Below, piece after piece: positions 7,121-14,286 of a stretch of DNA of 16,651 nucleotides. The notes beneath the pieces are model-generated. The model worked only from the letters and a program-made list of their open reading frames with translations. It was not told the DNA's origin and ran no database searches. Position 1 is the first letter of the stretch. Each line of letters opens with the position of its first letter. Source of the DNA: Clostridiales bacterium (GTDB lineage Bacteria > Bacillota > Clostridia > Christensenellales > QALW01). The position numbers and the translations under genes are program-made. The stretch spans positions 1 to 16,651 of the forward strand of contig JAHAAN010000027.1 of the NCBI GenBank assembly GCA_018376855.1, in the 5' to 3' direction.

Positions 7121-7165
7121 GAAAGCTTCATCTGAAACAGCAGCTTCGGATGAATTTTTATTTTT
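7111..7165 (+). terminator. SAM-riboswitch expression platform: terminator with competing antiterminator
   Basis: The terminator stem is TTCATCTGAA (7127-7136) with TTCGGATGAA (7145-7154), 10 bp with one G-U, followed by TTTTTATTTTT (7155-7165). The 3' strand of P1, AGATGA (7111-7116), can instead pair with TCATCT (7128-7133), forming an antiterminator that breaks the terminator. SAM binding keeps AGATGA in P1 and lets the terminator form, so this is a transcriptional OFF switch. Confidence 0.88.
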
Positions 7166-7204
7166 ATCGGAACATTTCGGAGCGAACAAATGGGGAGGAT
7201 GAAA

Positions 7205-8389
7205 ATGACAACGAAAATTTTTTCAAGCGAATCGGTTACGGAGGGGCACCCGGATAAAGTGTGCGACCAGATTTCAGACAGCGTTTTGGATGCGATGCTG
7301 GCGCAGGATCCTCTGGGACGGTGCGCATGTGAAACAACGGCGACCACGGGCATGGTGCTTGTGATGGGAGAGATGAGCTATTGCGGCGGTGCGCTGGATA
7401 TTGCCGGCATTGCGCGCAGGACGTTGTGTGAGATCGGCTACGACAATGCCGAAAGCGGGTTTGACGGAAACGCCTGCGCGGTGCTTTCGGTGGTGCACGG
7501 GCAGTCGAGCGATATTGCGATGGGCGTGGACAGCGCGCTGGAGCAGCGAAGCGGAGAAGCGGACGCTATGTTTGCCACAGGAGCAGGCGACCAAGGCATG
7601 ATGTTCGGCTTTGCGTGCCGCGAAACGGAAAGCCTGATGCCAATGCCGATTGCTTTGGCGCATCAGCTTACTAAGCAGCTTGCGCAGAAGCGCAAGAGCG
7701 GAGAGCTTGCTTGGCTGAGGCCGGACGGGAAGAGCATGGTCAGCGTACAGTATGAGGGGCATCGGCCGGTAGCGGTGCCTTCCGTGGTCATCTCCACGCA
7801 GCACAGTCCGGAGATCTCTCAGCAGGCGCTGCGTGAGGCGGTCATTGAAGAAATCATCAAGCCTGTGATTCCAAAAGAGCTGTTAAAGGGTACGAAATAT
7901 TATATCAACCCCACGGGGCGTTTTGTAATCGGCGGCCCGCATGGGGATTCCGGCCTTACAGGGCGGAAAATTATTGTGGATACCTACGGCGGCTATGCGC
8001 GCCACGGCGGCGGCGCGTTTTCCGGGAAGGATCCGACAAAGGTAGACCGCAGCGCGGCTTATATGGCGCGTTATATTGCTAAGAATATCGTTGCGGCGGG
8101 GCTTGCGGAGCGCTGCGAGATCGAGCTTGCCTATGCGATCGGCGTGGCGCGCCCTGTGAGCGTGTTGTGCGACACGTTTGGCACAGGCACGGTGGAGCAG
8201 GACAAGCTTACGCAAATTGTCAATCAGGTGTTTGATATGCGCCCGGCGGCAATCATCGAGCAGCTGCAGCTGCGCAGGCCGATCTACCGCGCAACGGCTG
8301 CATACGGCCATTTTGGGCGCACGGATATCGAATTGCCGTGGGAGCGTACCGACAGGGTGGACGAGCTGCTGGCGGCGGCAGGCCGATAA
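7205..8389 (+). CDS. metK: S-adenosylmethionine synthetase
   Basis: A 394-residue cytoplasmic enzyme that makes SAM from methionine and ATP; the length is normal for the family. Signature motifs are SSESVTEGHPDKVCDQISD near residues 6-24 (ATP and Mg2+ binding), GAGDQGMMFGFA near 125-136 (methionine/ATP site), NPTGRFVIGGPHGDSGLTGRK near the middle, and GGGAFSGKDPTKVDRSA near 267-283. The start is taken as the ATG at 7205, 6 nt after GGGGAGG; earlier in-frame ATGs at 7190 and 7199 overlap that ribosome site. It is preceded by a SAM-I riboswitch and followed 21 nt later by recD2, giving feedback control by its own product. Confidence 0.97.
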   Translation: MTTKIFSSESVTEGHPDKVCDQISDSVLDAMLAQDPLGRCACETTATTGMVLVMGEMSYCGGALDIAGIARRTLCEIGYDNAESGFDGNACAVLSVVHGQSSDIAMGVDSALEQRSGEADAMFATGAGDQGMMFGFACRETESLMPMPIALAHQLTKQLAQKRKSGELAWLRPDGKSMVSVQYEGHRPVAVPSVVISTQHSPEISQQALREAVIEEIIKPVIPKELLKGTKYYINPTGRFVIGGPHGDSGLTGRKIIVDTYGGYARHGGGAFSGKDPTKVDRSAAYMARYIAKNIVAAGLAERCEIELAYAIGVARPVSVLCDTFGTGTVEQDKLTQIVNQVFDMRPAAIIEQLQLRRPIYRATAAYGHFGRTDIELPWERTDRVDELLAAAGR

Positions 8390-8410
8390 TATGCTGAGGG
8401 GAGAGCGAAA

Positions 8411-10666
8411 TTGGAAGAGCTGACCGGCACTGTTGAGGACATTATTTTTCATAATGAGCAAAACGGCTATACGGTGTTCACGATAGGCTGCGACGATTTG
8501 CTTGAAACCGTTTGCGGCAGCTTTGCCGCGCTCAGCGAAGGGCAGCGTGTAACAGTTCGCGGCGATTGGGAACAGCACCGGGAGTATGGGCTGCAATTCA
8601 AGGCGGTATCCTATGAGATCGTTTTGCCGCGGACGATTGACGAGATTGAGCAGTATCTTGCAAGCGGCATGATCCGCGGAGTCGGGCCGAGTACGGCGCG
8701 GGCGATTGTGGATACCTTTGGCGAGGATGCGCTGGATATTATGGAAATGGCGCCCCAGCGGCTCTGCGAGGTGCCGGGTATCGGAAGAGCTAAAGCCGAT
8801 CAGATCGCGCAGAGCTATGCGGAGATCGGCGGAATGCGCAAAACGGCTATGTTTTTGCAGCGGATGGGAATTTCCAATGCGCTTGCCGCGAAGATTATGC
8901 GCGCTTACGGAACAGGCGCGGAACAGGCGATTACGGTCAATCCCTATCAGCTGGTGGACGATATTGACGGCGTGGGGTTTAAAACGGCGGACATGATTGC
9001 CGAGAAGCTGGGCATAGCGGCGGACGACGCCTTTCGCGTCTGCGGTGCGATGCGTTATGTGCTTTCTCAGGCCGGAAGCGACGGGAACATGTTTTTGCCC
9101 AAACGGATGCTTTCGGAGCGCACGCAGGCTCTTATCAAAGTAAAGGGCGAGTGCGTTGAGGATGTTATGCAGAAAGCGTTTATGGAACAGCGGCTGGTTC
9201 TTCGTGTGTATGACGGCGAGGATGTGGTCTATCTTCCGTCCTATTATGCGGCGGAATCGCAGGTGGCGGCGAGGCTTGCTCTCCTGAGCCGACGCTCCGG
9301 AGACGATCTGTCAAACGAAAACCTTTCCGGGGAGATCGGGCAGTATGAAAAAGAGCACGGGATCACGCTGGCGCCTATGCAGCAGGAAGCGATCCGCACG
9401 GTGATGCGCCGCGGTGTGGCGGTCATTACGGGTGGGCCGGGAACGGGCAAGACTACGATTATCAACTGCATGATTCTGCTGCTCAAACGCAGAGGGCTGA
9501 AGGTAGCGCTGTGCGCACCCACAGGGCGCGCGGCCAAGCGAATGGCGGACGCTACGGGAGAGGATGCTAAAACGATACACCGCCTTTTGGAATATCAGCC
9601 GCAGGATAACGAAGCGTTTGCTTTTTCCAAGGGGGAAAAGGATCCGTTAGACTGCCATGTCTGCATCGTGGACGAGACCAGCATGATCGATATTTTTTTA
9701 ATGAAAGCGCTTCTGAGCGCGCTGGCGCCTGATACGCGACTGGTGCTGGTCGGCGACGCGGATCAGCTTCCTTCCGTTGGTGCGGGAAATGTGCTGCGCG
9801 ATATGATCGATTCCGAGGCTTTGCCGGTCGTAAGGCTTACAGAGATCTTCAGGCAGGAGACGGGAAGCCTGATCGTGAGCAATGCGCACCGCATCAATCG
9901 CGGAGAGATGCCGGATATTTCAAATAAAAGCAAGGATTTCTTCTTTGAATCGCACCCTCAGGCGGAGGACTGCGCGCAGGCCGTGTTAGAGCTGTGTGCC
10001 CGGCGGCTTCCGGGGCATTTCGGGTTGGATCCGATGAGCGGCATTCAGGTGCTTTGCCCCCAGAAGAAGGGAGAATGTGGGGTGATCGCGCTGAACAAGG
10101 CGCTTCAGCGCGTGCTGAATCCGCCGTCCCGTGCGAAGGCGGAGTGCATGGCGGGCGAAACGCTTTTTCGGCAGGGAGATAAGGTCATGCAGGTGCGGAA
10201 CAATTATCAGATCAAATGGAGCAGAGCGGATGCTCAGCCTGCTGAAGGCGAGGGCGTTTTTAACGGAGATATGGGTTTTATCACAGAGGTGCATTCGGGG
10301 GCGCGAAGCCTCACTGTCGCTTTTGAGGATGGCCGCGTGGCGGAATACGACGGCTCCATGCTGGAGGATCTGATGCTTGCCTATGCCATCAGTGTGCATA
10401 AAAGTCAGGGCTGCGAATTTCCGGTGGTCGTTATGCCGCTGGTAAGCGGGCCGCAGATGCTCTATACACGCAATTTGCTTTATACGGGCGTTACGCGCGC
10501 GCGCCGTGCAGTCATGCTGTTGGGGCGGCGGGAAACCGTTGCCTTCATGGTGCAGAATAATTTAATCAGCAAACGCTACTGCGCGCTTTCGCAGTATCTG
10601 AAAAATATTTCCGAGGTGTTTCATGGAGGAGAAAAAGAGCACGGCGATATTCCGGAGGCTTTGTGA
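8411..10666 (+). CDS. recD2: RecD2-type SF1B DNA helicase
   Basis: A 751-residue helicase, about the usual RecD2 length. N-terminal OB-like and helix-hairpin-helix regions (residues 1-170, with RGVGPSTARAI and EVPGIGRAKADQI) precede the motor. Motor motifs: Walker A ITGGPGTGKTT near 340, GRAAKRM (motif Ia) near 375, Walker B IVDETSMID near 419, LVGDADQLPSVG (motif III) near 446, TEIFRQ (IV), HKSQGCEF near 662, and YTGVTRARRAV (VI) near 690. It unwinds DNA 5' to 3' and acts in repair; unlike RecD of RecBCD it works without RecB and RecC. The start is TTG at 8411, 7 nt after GGGGAG. It overlaps the comF-like gene by 44 bp. Confidence 0.95.
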   Translation: MEELTGTVEDIIFHNEQNGYTVFTIGCDDLLETVCGSFAALSEGQRVTVRGDWEQHREYGLQFKAVSYEIVLPRTIDEIEQYLASGMIRGVGPSTARAIVDTFGEDALDIMEMAPQRLCEVPGIGRAKADQIAQSYAEIGGMRKTAMFLQRMGISNALAAKIMRAYGTGAEQAITVNPYQLVDDIDGVGFKTADMIAEKLGIAADDAFRVCGAMRYVLSQAGSDGNMFLPKRMLSERTQALIKVKGECVEDVMQKAFMEQRLVLRVYDGEDVVYLPSYYAAESQVAARLALLSRRSGDDLSNENLSGEIGQYEKEHGITLAPMQQEAIRTVMRRGVAVITGGPGTGKTTIINCMILLLKRRGLKVALCAPTGRAAKRMADATGEDAKTIHRLLEYQPQDNEAFAFSKGEKDPLDCHVCIVDETSMIDIFLMKALLSALAPDTRLVLVGDADQLPSVGAGNVLRDMIDSEALPVVRLTEIFRQETGSLIVSNAHRINRGEMPDISNKSKDFFFESHPQAEDCAQAVLELCARRLPGHFGLDPMSGIQVLCPQKKGECGVIALNKALQRVLNPPSRAKAECMAGETLFRQGDKVMQVRNNYQIKWSRADAQPAEGEGVFNGDMGFITEVHSGARSLTVAFEDGRVAEYDGSMLEDLMLAYAISVHKSQGCEFPVVVMPLVSGPQMLYTRNLLYTGVTRARRAVMLLGRRETVAFMVQNNLISKRYCALSQYLKNISEVFHGGEKEHGDIPEAL

Positions 10667-11341
10667 CGCGCTTTTTCCAAAGGATTTTCCCTGTGTGGCG
10701 TGCGCGGGCGAGGAGCCTGTAAATGCGCTTGGCTTGTGCAGAAGATGTACGGAAACGGTGCTTGTCAACGACCGTCCGTGTCCCGTCTGCGCGCGGCCGC
10801 TTCCGAAGAAGGGGCTTTGCCCGTACTGCTCCAAGGGGCTGTCCGCACTGGACGGCGGCGCCGCGCCTTTTCTCTACAGCGGCGCGATCTGCAAGGTGAT
10901 CGCCGCGTTTAAATTTCGTTCCCATGCATACTTGGCAGAAGGATGGCACGCCCGATGTGCGCGGTGATGCCGGCGTGTGAATTTGATTTTGTCGTTGCGG
11001 TTCCGGGCGGCAGGCGCAATAACCGTCGCCGCGGCTATAATCCGGCAAGCCTGCTTGCAGAGCAGATTTCTCGGCTTGAAGGGATTCCGCTGCTTGAAAA
11101 CGCCTTGCTGCGTTCTGCAAAGGGAAATTCACAGAAAACGCTTTCTTATGCGGCAAGAAGGGAGAATGCCGAAAAAGCTTTTTCGGTGAGACCGCTTTCG
11201 GAGCTCAACGAAGCCAGGGTTCTTTTGGTGGATGACGTAACCACAACGGGTGCTACGGCAGACTTCTGTGCGCATCGGCTTAAGGAGGCGGGAGTGCGGG
11301 CGGTATATCTGCTTGCATTTGCCGCTACCGATCTGCATTAG
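10623..11341 (+). pseudogene. comFC: ComF-family phosphoribosyltransferase-like protein, split by a one-base frameshift
   Basis: The first frame (10623-10967) encodes the ComF N-terminus with four CxxC pairs (CVAC, CRRC, CPVC, CPYC), a probable zinc finger, then IAAFKFRSHAYLAEG. The second frame (from about 10940 to 11341) continues with a PRT-like domain: RRNNRRRGYNPASLL and the PRPP loop VLLVDDVTTTGATA. The 10623-11341 span is 719 nt; one extra base near 10940 (for example giving LAEG-MARPM) yields a continuous 239-residue protein of normal length. The ATG at 10943 sits directly on AGAAGG, so it is not a good separate start. It could be a true mutation, an assembly error, or a recoding site. 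ComFC supports DNA uptake in competent bacteria. Confidence 0.82.
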
Positions 11342-11402
11342 CTGAAAAGGAAGTCGAAATTCCGCGTTTTATTAAATATTAAAATTATTTTTTAAAAAAG
11401 GC

Positions 11403-11431
11403 TTGCATTTCGGGTTGCGAGGCATTATAAT
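11403..11431 (+). promoter_or_regulatory. Strong promoter of the zinc-ribbon gene
   Basis: TTGCAT (11403-11408) and perfect TATAAT (11426-11431) are exactly 17 bp apart. The start near 11438 leaves a leader of about 140 nt before the ATG at 11577. Confidence 0.78.
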
Positions 11432-11435
11432 ATAA

Positions 11436-11576
11436 ACGTTGACGTTGATTAGTGAGCAATCAAGACCCGCTAAAGAGTGGATAACTGAAGTTTTGGACTG
11501 ATATTTCCCCTACACGAGGTCAAGTAAGCCTTAAACGCGTACAACGAAAAAATTTTTTTATGGGGGACATTATAAA
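11436..11576 (+). promoter_or_regulatory. Long 5' leader with hairpins before the zinc-ribbon gene
   Basis: The leader begins with a doubled ACGTTG (11436-11447). CGTTG there can close against CAACG (11542-11546). Between them lie TTGATT/AATCAA (11445-11450 with 11458-11463) and CCGCT/AGTGG (11467-11471 with 11476-11480, tetraloop AAAG), and possibly GACC (11464-11467) with GGTC (11518-11521). A6T7 (11547-11559) and GGGGGA follow near the start codon. I recognise no riboswitch class. A regulatory RNA is possible but not proved from one sequence. Confidence 0.4.
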
Positions 11577-11849
11577 ATGTTTCAGGACAAGACTTTAGTT
11601 TGCAAAGATTGCGGAGCAGAGTTCACCTTTACAGCCGGTGAGCAGGAGTTCTATGCGGAGAAGGGTCTCAAGAACGAGCCCAGCCGCTGCCGTGCATGCC
11701 GCCAGAACAAGAAGAACGCACAGCGCGCGCCCCGCGAGATGTTTGACGCTGTTTGCGCACAGTGCGGCGCACCCACTCAGGTGCCCTTCCAGCCGAAGGA
11801 TGACCGCCCGGTGTATTGCGACGCTTGCTTCAAGGCTCGCCGCGGTTAA
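11577..11849 (+). CDS. Small double zinc-ribbon protein (zf-trcl-like)
   Basis: A 90-residue protein with two probable zinc sites. The first has CKDC (residues 9-12) and CRAC (38-41), linked by the aromatic-rich sequence EFTFTAGEQEFYAEKG. The second has CAQC (60-63) and CDAC (81-84). The first half matches the trcl-type zinc-ribbon domain and the C-terminal CxxCFKxRRG ending is typical of its clostridial partner domain. Function is unknown; the small basic zinc-ribbon form suggests nucleic-acid or ribosome contact. Codon use is strongly C/G-ending (AAC, AAG, GAG, CGC, CCC), unlike its neighbours and more like highly expressed genes, agreeing with its near-consensus promoter and strong terminator. 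The GGGGGA site 10 nt before the ATG serves as ribosome site. Confidence 0.88.
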   Translation: MFQDKTLVCKDCGAEFTFTAGEQEFYAEKGLKNEPSRCRACRQNKKNAQRAPREMFDAVCAQCGAPTQVPFQPKDDRPVYCDACFKARRG

Positions 11850-11906
11850 TCATTTGCAAATGACCGCATGGTAACCAACGGTTATAACAGAATAAAAAAT
11901 GCGGTG

Positions 11907-11941
11907 AAACCGGCGCGGCGAAGGCTGCGCCGGTTTTTTTA
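11907..11941 (+). terminator. Strong intrinsic terminator after the zinc-ribbon gene
   Basis: AAACCGGCGC (11907-11916) pairs with GCGCCGGTTT (11927-11936), 10 bp, followed by an unbroken T run to about 11940. It lies 58 nt after the stop and closes a single-gene unit. Confidence 0.92.
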
Positions 11942-12050
11942 GTCGATATACGAAGGCAGAGAATAGTTTCTATCCGTTTAAGAGGCGTTTGGAAAAATCT
12001 TAATATTTTTTATCGGATCATAAAAATATACAAAAGGAGCTTTTAATAAA

Positions 12051-12677
12051 ATGACTGAACATGAAAAAATGCTGGCAGGAAAAATATACGATCCATTTAC
12101 GGAAGGAATGCCTGAAAAACGTACAAATGCGCATCGGCTTTGTAAGCTGTATAATGACACGACGGAAACGGATGCAGAGCAGCGCAAAGAAATTTTAGAT
12201 GAGCTGCTTCCGAATCGGGGTGAGAATGTTTATTTGCAGGGGCCGATTTATTTTGATTTCGGAACGAATACGGCTATCGGGAAGGACAGCTATGCGAATT
12301 TTAATTTTACAGTATTGGACGAAGGAAAGGTTTCAATAGGCAGTTCGGTGTTTATTGGTCCCAACGTCTCCTTGTTAACCCCCATACATCCGCTTTGCTA
12401 TCAGGATCGAAATTCGTTTTTTAACAAAAAGACGGGAAGTGTAACGAACCTTGAGTATACCGCGCCGATTGTTATTGAGGATAATTGCTGGATTGCCGCG
12501 AACGTAACCGTCTGCGGCGGCGTAACGATCGGAGAGGGCTGCGTAATCGGCGCGGGTTCCGTTGTAACGAGAGACATTCCGGCCAACAGTCTTGCCGCCG
12601 GAAACCCATGCCGTGTCATTCGCACGATCACGGAGGCAGACCGGCTTTCGGCGCATCCTGAGCTTTTTGCAGAATGA
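12051..12677 (+). CDS. Maltose/galactoside-type O-acetyltransferase (hexapeptide repeat)
   Basis: A 208-residue left-handed beta-helix acetyltransferase of the Maa/LacA group, which moves acetyl from acetyl-CoA to a sugar hydroxyl. Residues 5-55 form the Mac-type N-terminal helices (MLAGKIYDPF, RTNAHRLCKLYND). From about 60 the hexapeptide pattern appears (NTAIGKDS, KVSIGSSVFIGPNVSLLT), with the catalytic His at 113 in TPIHPLC. It continues through APIVIEDNCWIAANVTVCGG and VVTRDIPANSLAAGNPCRVIR, typical of the family's end. The start is ATG at 12051, 11 nt after AAGGAG. It is isolated between a terminator and a gene-free stretch; I see no convincing promoter for it in 11941-12040. The acceptor sugar is not predictable; detoxification of free sugars is one proposed role. 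Confidence 0.93.
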   Translation: MTEHEKMLAGKIYDPFTEGMPEKRTNAHRLCKLYNDTTETDAEQRKEILDELLPNRGENVYLQGPIYFDFGTNTAIGKDSYANFNFTVLDEGKVSIGSSVFIGPNVSLLTPIHPLCYQDRNSFFNKKTGSVTNLEYTAPIVIEDNCWIAANVTVCGGVTIGEGCVIGAGSVVTRDIPANSLAAGNPCRVIRTITEADRLSAHPELFAE

Positions 12678-12841
12678 AAAGCGCGTAATAACCGGTAAAT
12701 CGGGAGAGAGGCATAGAGCTTATCGGCGGTTTTGGCGTGCTTTTATGGTTTTTTGCACTGAGTTTTTAAGACAGAGCGAGAAATGAGCGGCGCGATGGGG
12801 ATTTTTTGAGCATAGGCTTTGCCGAAAAGAAAACGGGACAG

Positions 12842-12900
12842 CGGGGCGCACGGGCGCCGTTAGGGGGCTTCCCTGCGGTTTCCGCAGGGCGTGCGCCCCG
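12842..12900. repeat. Large GC-rich nested palindrome in a gene-free stretch
   Basis: CGGGGCGCAC (12842-12851) pairs perfectly with 12891-12900, and inside it CCCTGCGG (12871-12878) pairs with CCGCAGGG (12882-12889) around a TTT loop. The left arm also contains GGCGCC. It has no T run, so it is a poor terminator. It resembles dispersed intergenic palindromic repeats, but copy number cannot be judged from one window. The 12678-12841 part of this gene-free stretch (12678-13093) shows nothing else I can support. Confidence 0.55.
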
Positions 12901-12935
12901 ATTGCGCGCGAAAACTGCCGTTTATATTGTGCTGC

Positions 12936-12977
12936 AACGAAAAAGTCCGCTGCATAAAAAGGCAGCGGACTTTCTTA
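12936..12977 (-). terminator. Terminator of the flavoprotein-rubredoxin gene
   Basis: AAAGTCCGCTGC (12942-12953) and its complement (12962-12973) form a perfect 12-bp stem with an 8-nt loop. On the minus strand a TTTTTCG run follows; on the plus strand TTTCTT does. It serves the minus-strand gene ending at 13094 and may also stop plus-strand transcripts from the acetyltransferase. Confidence 0.8.
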
Positions 12978-13093
12978 CAATATTTGTTTGTAAGTGTTGG
13001 GCAAAATTTTGAGTCTAAACTGCCGGCTTTGAATAGGTGCCGAATGCCTGCGAGCTAAACTGCTGCAAACGAAGCAGAGAATTTCTCCTTTTA

Positions 13094-13738
13094 TTATTTT
13101 TTAACGAATACGCTTTTGGGTTGGCCGCAAATCGGGCACACATAGTCGTCGGGAAGCTCTTCAAAGGGGATTTCTCCGTCGTATTCATAGCTGCATACAG
13201 AGCAGATATAGGTGCTTTTCTTCGGAGCATTTTCTTCGGCAGGCGCTTGATAGGTAGGGGCGTTTTGGGGACTTTTTCCTTTTACGACTTCGTGATAATA
13301 AGCGTAAGTCATGGGGACATCATGTTCGGTAACGGCGCCGTCGATCATTTCCGCAAAAAAGACTGTATGGGTAGCGGTTTCAAAGCTGCCCTTTACCTTG
13401 AGAACCATGTAGCCAACGGCGTTTGTAAGCACGGGGGCGCCGCTTTTCACTGAAAAGTCCGCAGTGCTGAATTTATCTGCGGCGCGGCTGCTTTGAAAGC
13501 CGAAGGTTCCGATTACAGACGGATTGCAGCCTTGCGCTAAAACGGAAACGGACAGCAGCCCCGTTCGATTTACGCACACGTTGGTATAGTTATCGCGGTT
13601 GAGACTGACGGCAACAATAGCCGGAGAAGAGGTAATTTGCATAACGCTGTTGGCTATGCAGCCAACAGGGCGTTCTCCGTCCATCGAGCCGATGACATAA
13701 ACGCCGTAAGAGAGCTTATGTAAAATTTTTGCATCCAT
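13094..13738 (-). CDS. Flavin-reductase domain fused to rubredoxin (high-molecular-weight rubredoxin-like)
   Basis: A 214-residue fusion. Residues 1-150 are an FMN-binding flavin-reductase-like domain: LSYGVYVIGSMDGERPVGCIANSVMQITSSP, then VAVSLNRDNYTNVCV, and GYMVLKVKGSFETATHTVFFAEMIDG. A linker rich in Pro/Ala/Glu leads to a compact rubredoxin, YICSVCSYEYDG...LPDDYVCPICGQPK, with iron bound by the CxxC and CPxC pairs. The same layout is known in Moorella high-molecular-weight rubredoxin, which passes electrons from NAD(P)H to flavodiiron NO/O2 reductase. No such partner is in the window, so that role is inferred. I chose the ATG at 13738, 7 nt after GGAG; an earlier in-frame ATG at 13810 would add a poor, hydrophobic extension. 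A TATAAT lies at 13775-13770 with an unclear -35. Confidence 0.88.
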   Translation of the reverse strand: MDAKILHKLSYGVYVIGSMDGERPVGCIANSVMQITSSPAIVAVSLNRDNYTNVCVNRTGLLSVSVLAQGCNPSVIGTFGFQSSRAADKFSTADFSVKSGAPVLTNAVGYMVLKVKGSFETATHTVFFAEMIDGAVTEHDVPMTYAYYHEVVKGKSPQNAPTYQAPAEENAPKKSTYICSVCSYEYDGEIPFEELPDDYVCPICGQPKSVFVKK

Positions 13739-13856
13739 GGGGAAACTCCGTTCTGCCGTGAAAAGGCATATTATAATATATTTTAGATATAATATTCGCT
13801 GCTTGGGCACGAAATCCTTTATGGAGAAATAAAAACGGAAAAATATTTGCCAAAAA

Positions 13857-13894
13857 CTTTATAAAAAGGAACACTGTAAAACAGTGTTCCTTTT
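13857..13894 (-). terminator. Terminator of the cysteine-rich protein gene
   Basis: AAAAGGAACACTGT (13864-13877) and ACAGTGTTCCTTTT (13881-13894) form a perfect 14-bp stem with a 3-nt loop. On the minus strand the stem ends in TTTTTAT. It lies about 22 nt after the stop at 13916 and separates that gene from the flavoprotein's upstream region. Confidence 0.85.
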
Positions 13895-13915
13895 GTTGTT
13901 TATATGCCTAAACGG

Positions 13916-14266
13916 TTATCTGTGGCAAATTCCAAAAACTTCCTCAAACAGCCGAATGCGAAAATCGCGGTTGTCGTTTGAGTCAAAATCCGCTCCGCAG
14001 GCGCCGCATGCAGGCGAATCGTCGATGTCGCTTCCGAAGCAGTGCTGCGAACCGGCAACGGCGCTGTCAAGCCCCAAAGAACCTAAAACGGGGTTTCCGC
14101 GTTCGCGGCAGCCGCATTGATTACAGCCGCAGGAAGAACCGCCGTTATTGCAGCCGCAGGAAGAACCGCTGTTATTGCTGCACCCGCAGGAGCATCTGTT
14201 GCTGCCGCAGCTGCCGGTGCGGCTGCGCACAGGGGAAAAATTAGCAGAAGAATTACACGGACACAT
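13916..14266 (-). CDS. Cysteine-rich small protein with Gly-Cys repeats, function unknown
   Basis: A 116-residue protein with 16 cysteines, 12 of them in the first 53 residues. It starts MCPC and has an N-terminal region with CGCSNNSGSSCGC, then NNGGSSCGCNQCGC, that is a 9-residue unit NNxGSSCGC repeated at a 27-bp period in DNA. The second half is less repetitive, acidic, and ends with CGACGADFD...RIRLFEEVFGICHR. There is no signal peptide or membrane segment. I do not recognise it; metal binding, a structural (for example spore-coat-like) protein, or a precursor peptide are possibilities, none proved. Expression support is good: AAGGAGG lies 8 nt from the ATG, a TTGCAT/TATGAT promoter lies 20-50 nt upstream, and a strong terminator follows. 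Confidence 0.78.
   Translation of the reverse strand: MCPCNSSANFSPVRSRTGSCGSNRCSCGCSNNSGSSCGCNNGGSSCGCNQCGCRERGNPVLGSLGLDSAVAGSQHCFGSDIDDSPACGACGADFDSNDNRDFRIRLFEEVFGICHR
14124..14177. repeat. Two tandem 27-bp units inside the cysteine-rich gene
   Basis: The unit starting CAGCCGCAGGAAGAACCGC begins at 14124 and again at 14151, with few differences, and a degenerate third unit (CACCCGCAGG) follows at 14181. The 27-bp period is nine codons, so the unit number can change without breaking the frame. Confidence 0.8.
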
Positions 14267-14286
14267 GGGAAAATCCTCCTTGTTTT

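Noticed and set aside
10943..11341. The second half of comF as an independent gene
   Set aside because: Its ATG sits directly on the purine run with no proper spacing, and the protein would lack the ComF N-terminus that lies in the previous frame.
11436..11560. 6S RNA in the zinc-ribbon leader, because of a string AAGCCTTAAA like one remembered from enterobacterial 6S
   Set aside because: The span is too short, there is no long closing stem or large central bubble, and the next gene begins right after it; the short match can be chance.
12806..13012. 68-residue plus-strand frame in the gene-free stretch
   Set aside because: It runs through the GC-rich palindrome and the terminator hairpin, has no ribosome site, and its composition looks like translated repeat.
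14124..14190. Short CRISPR-like array
   Set aside because: The units are adjacent with no spacers, lie inside a coding frame, and have a codon-multiple period.
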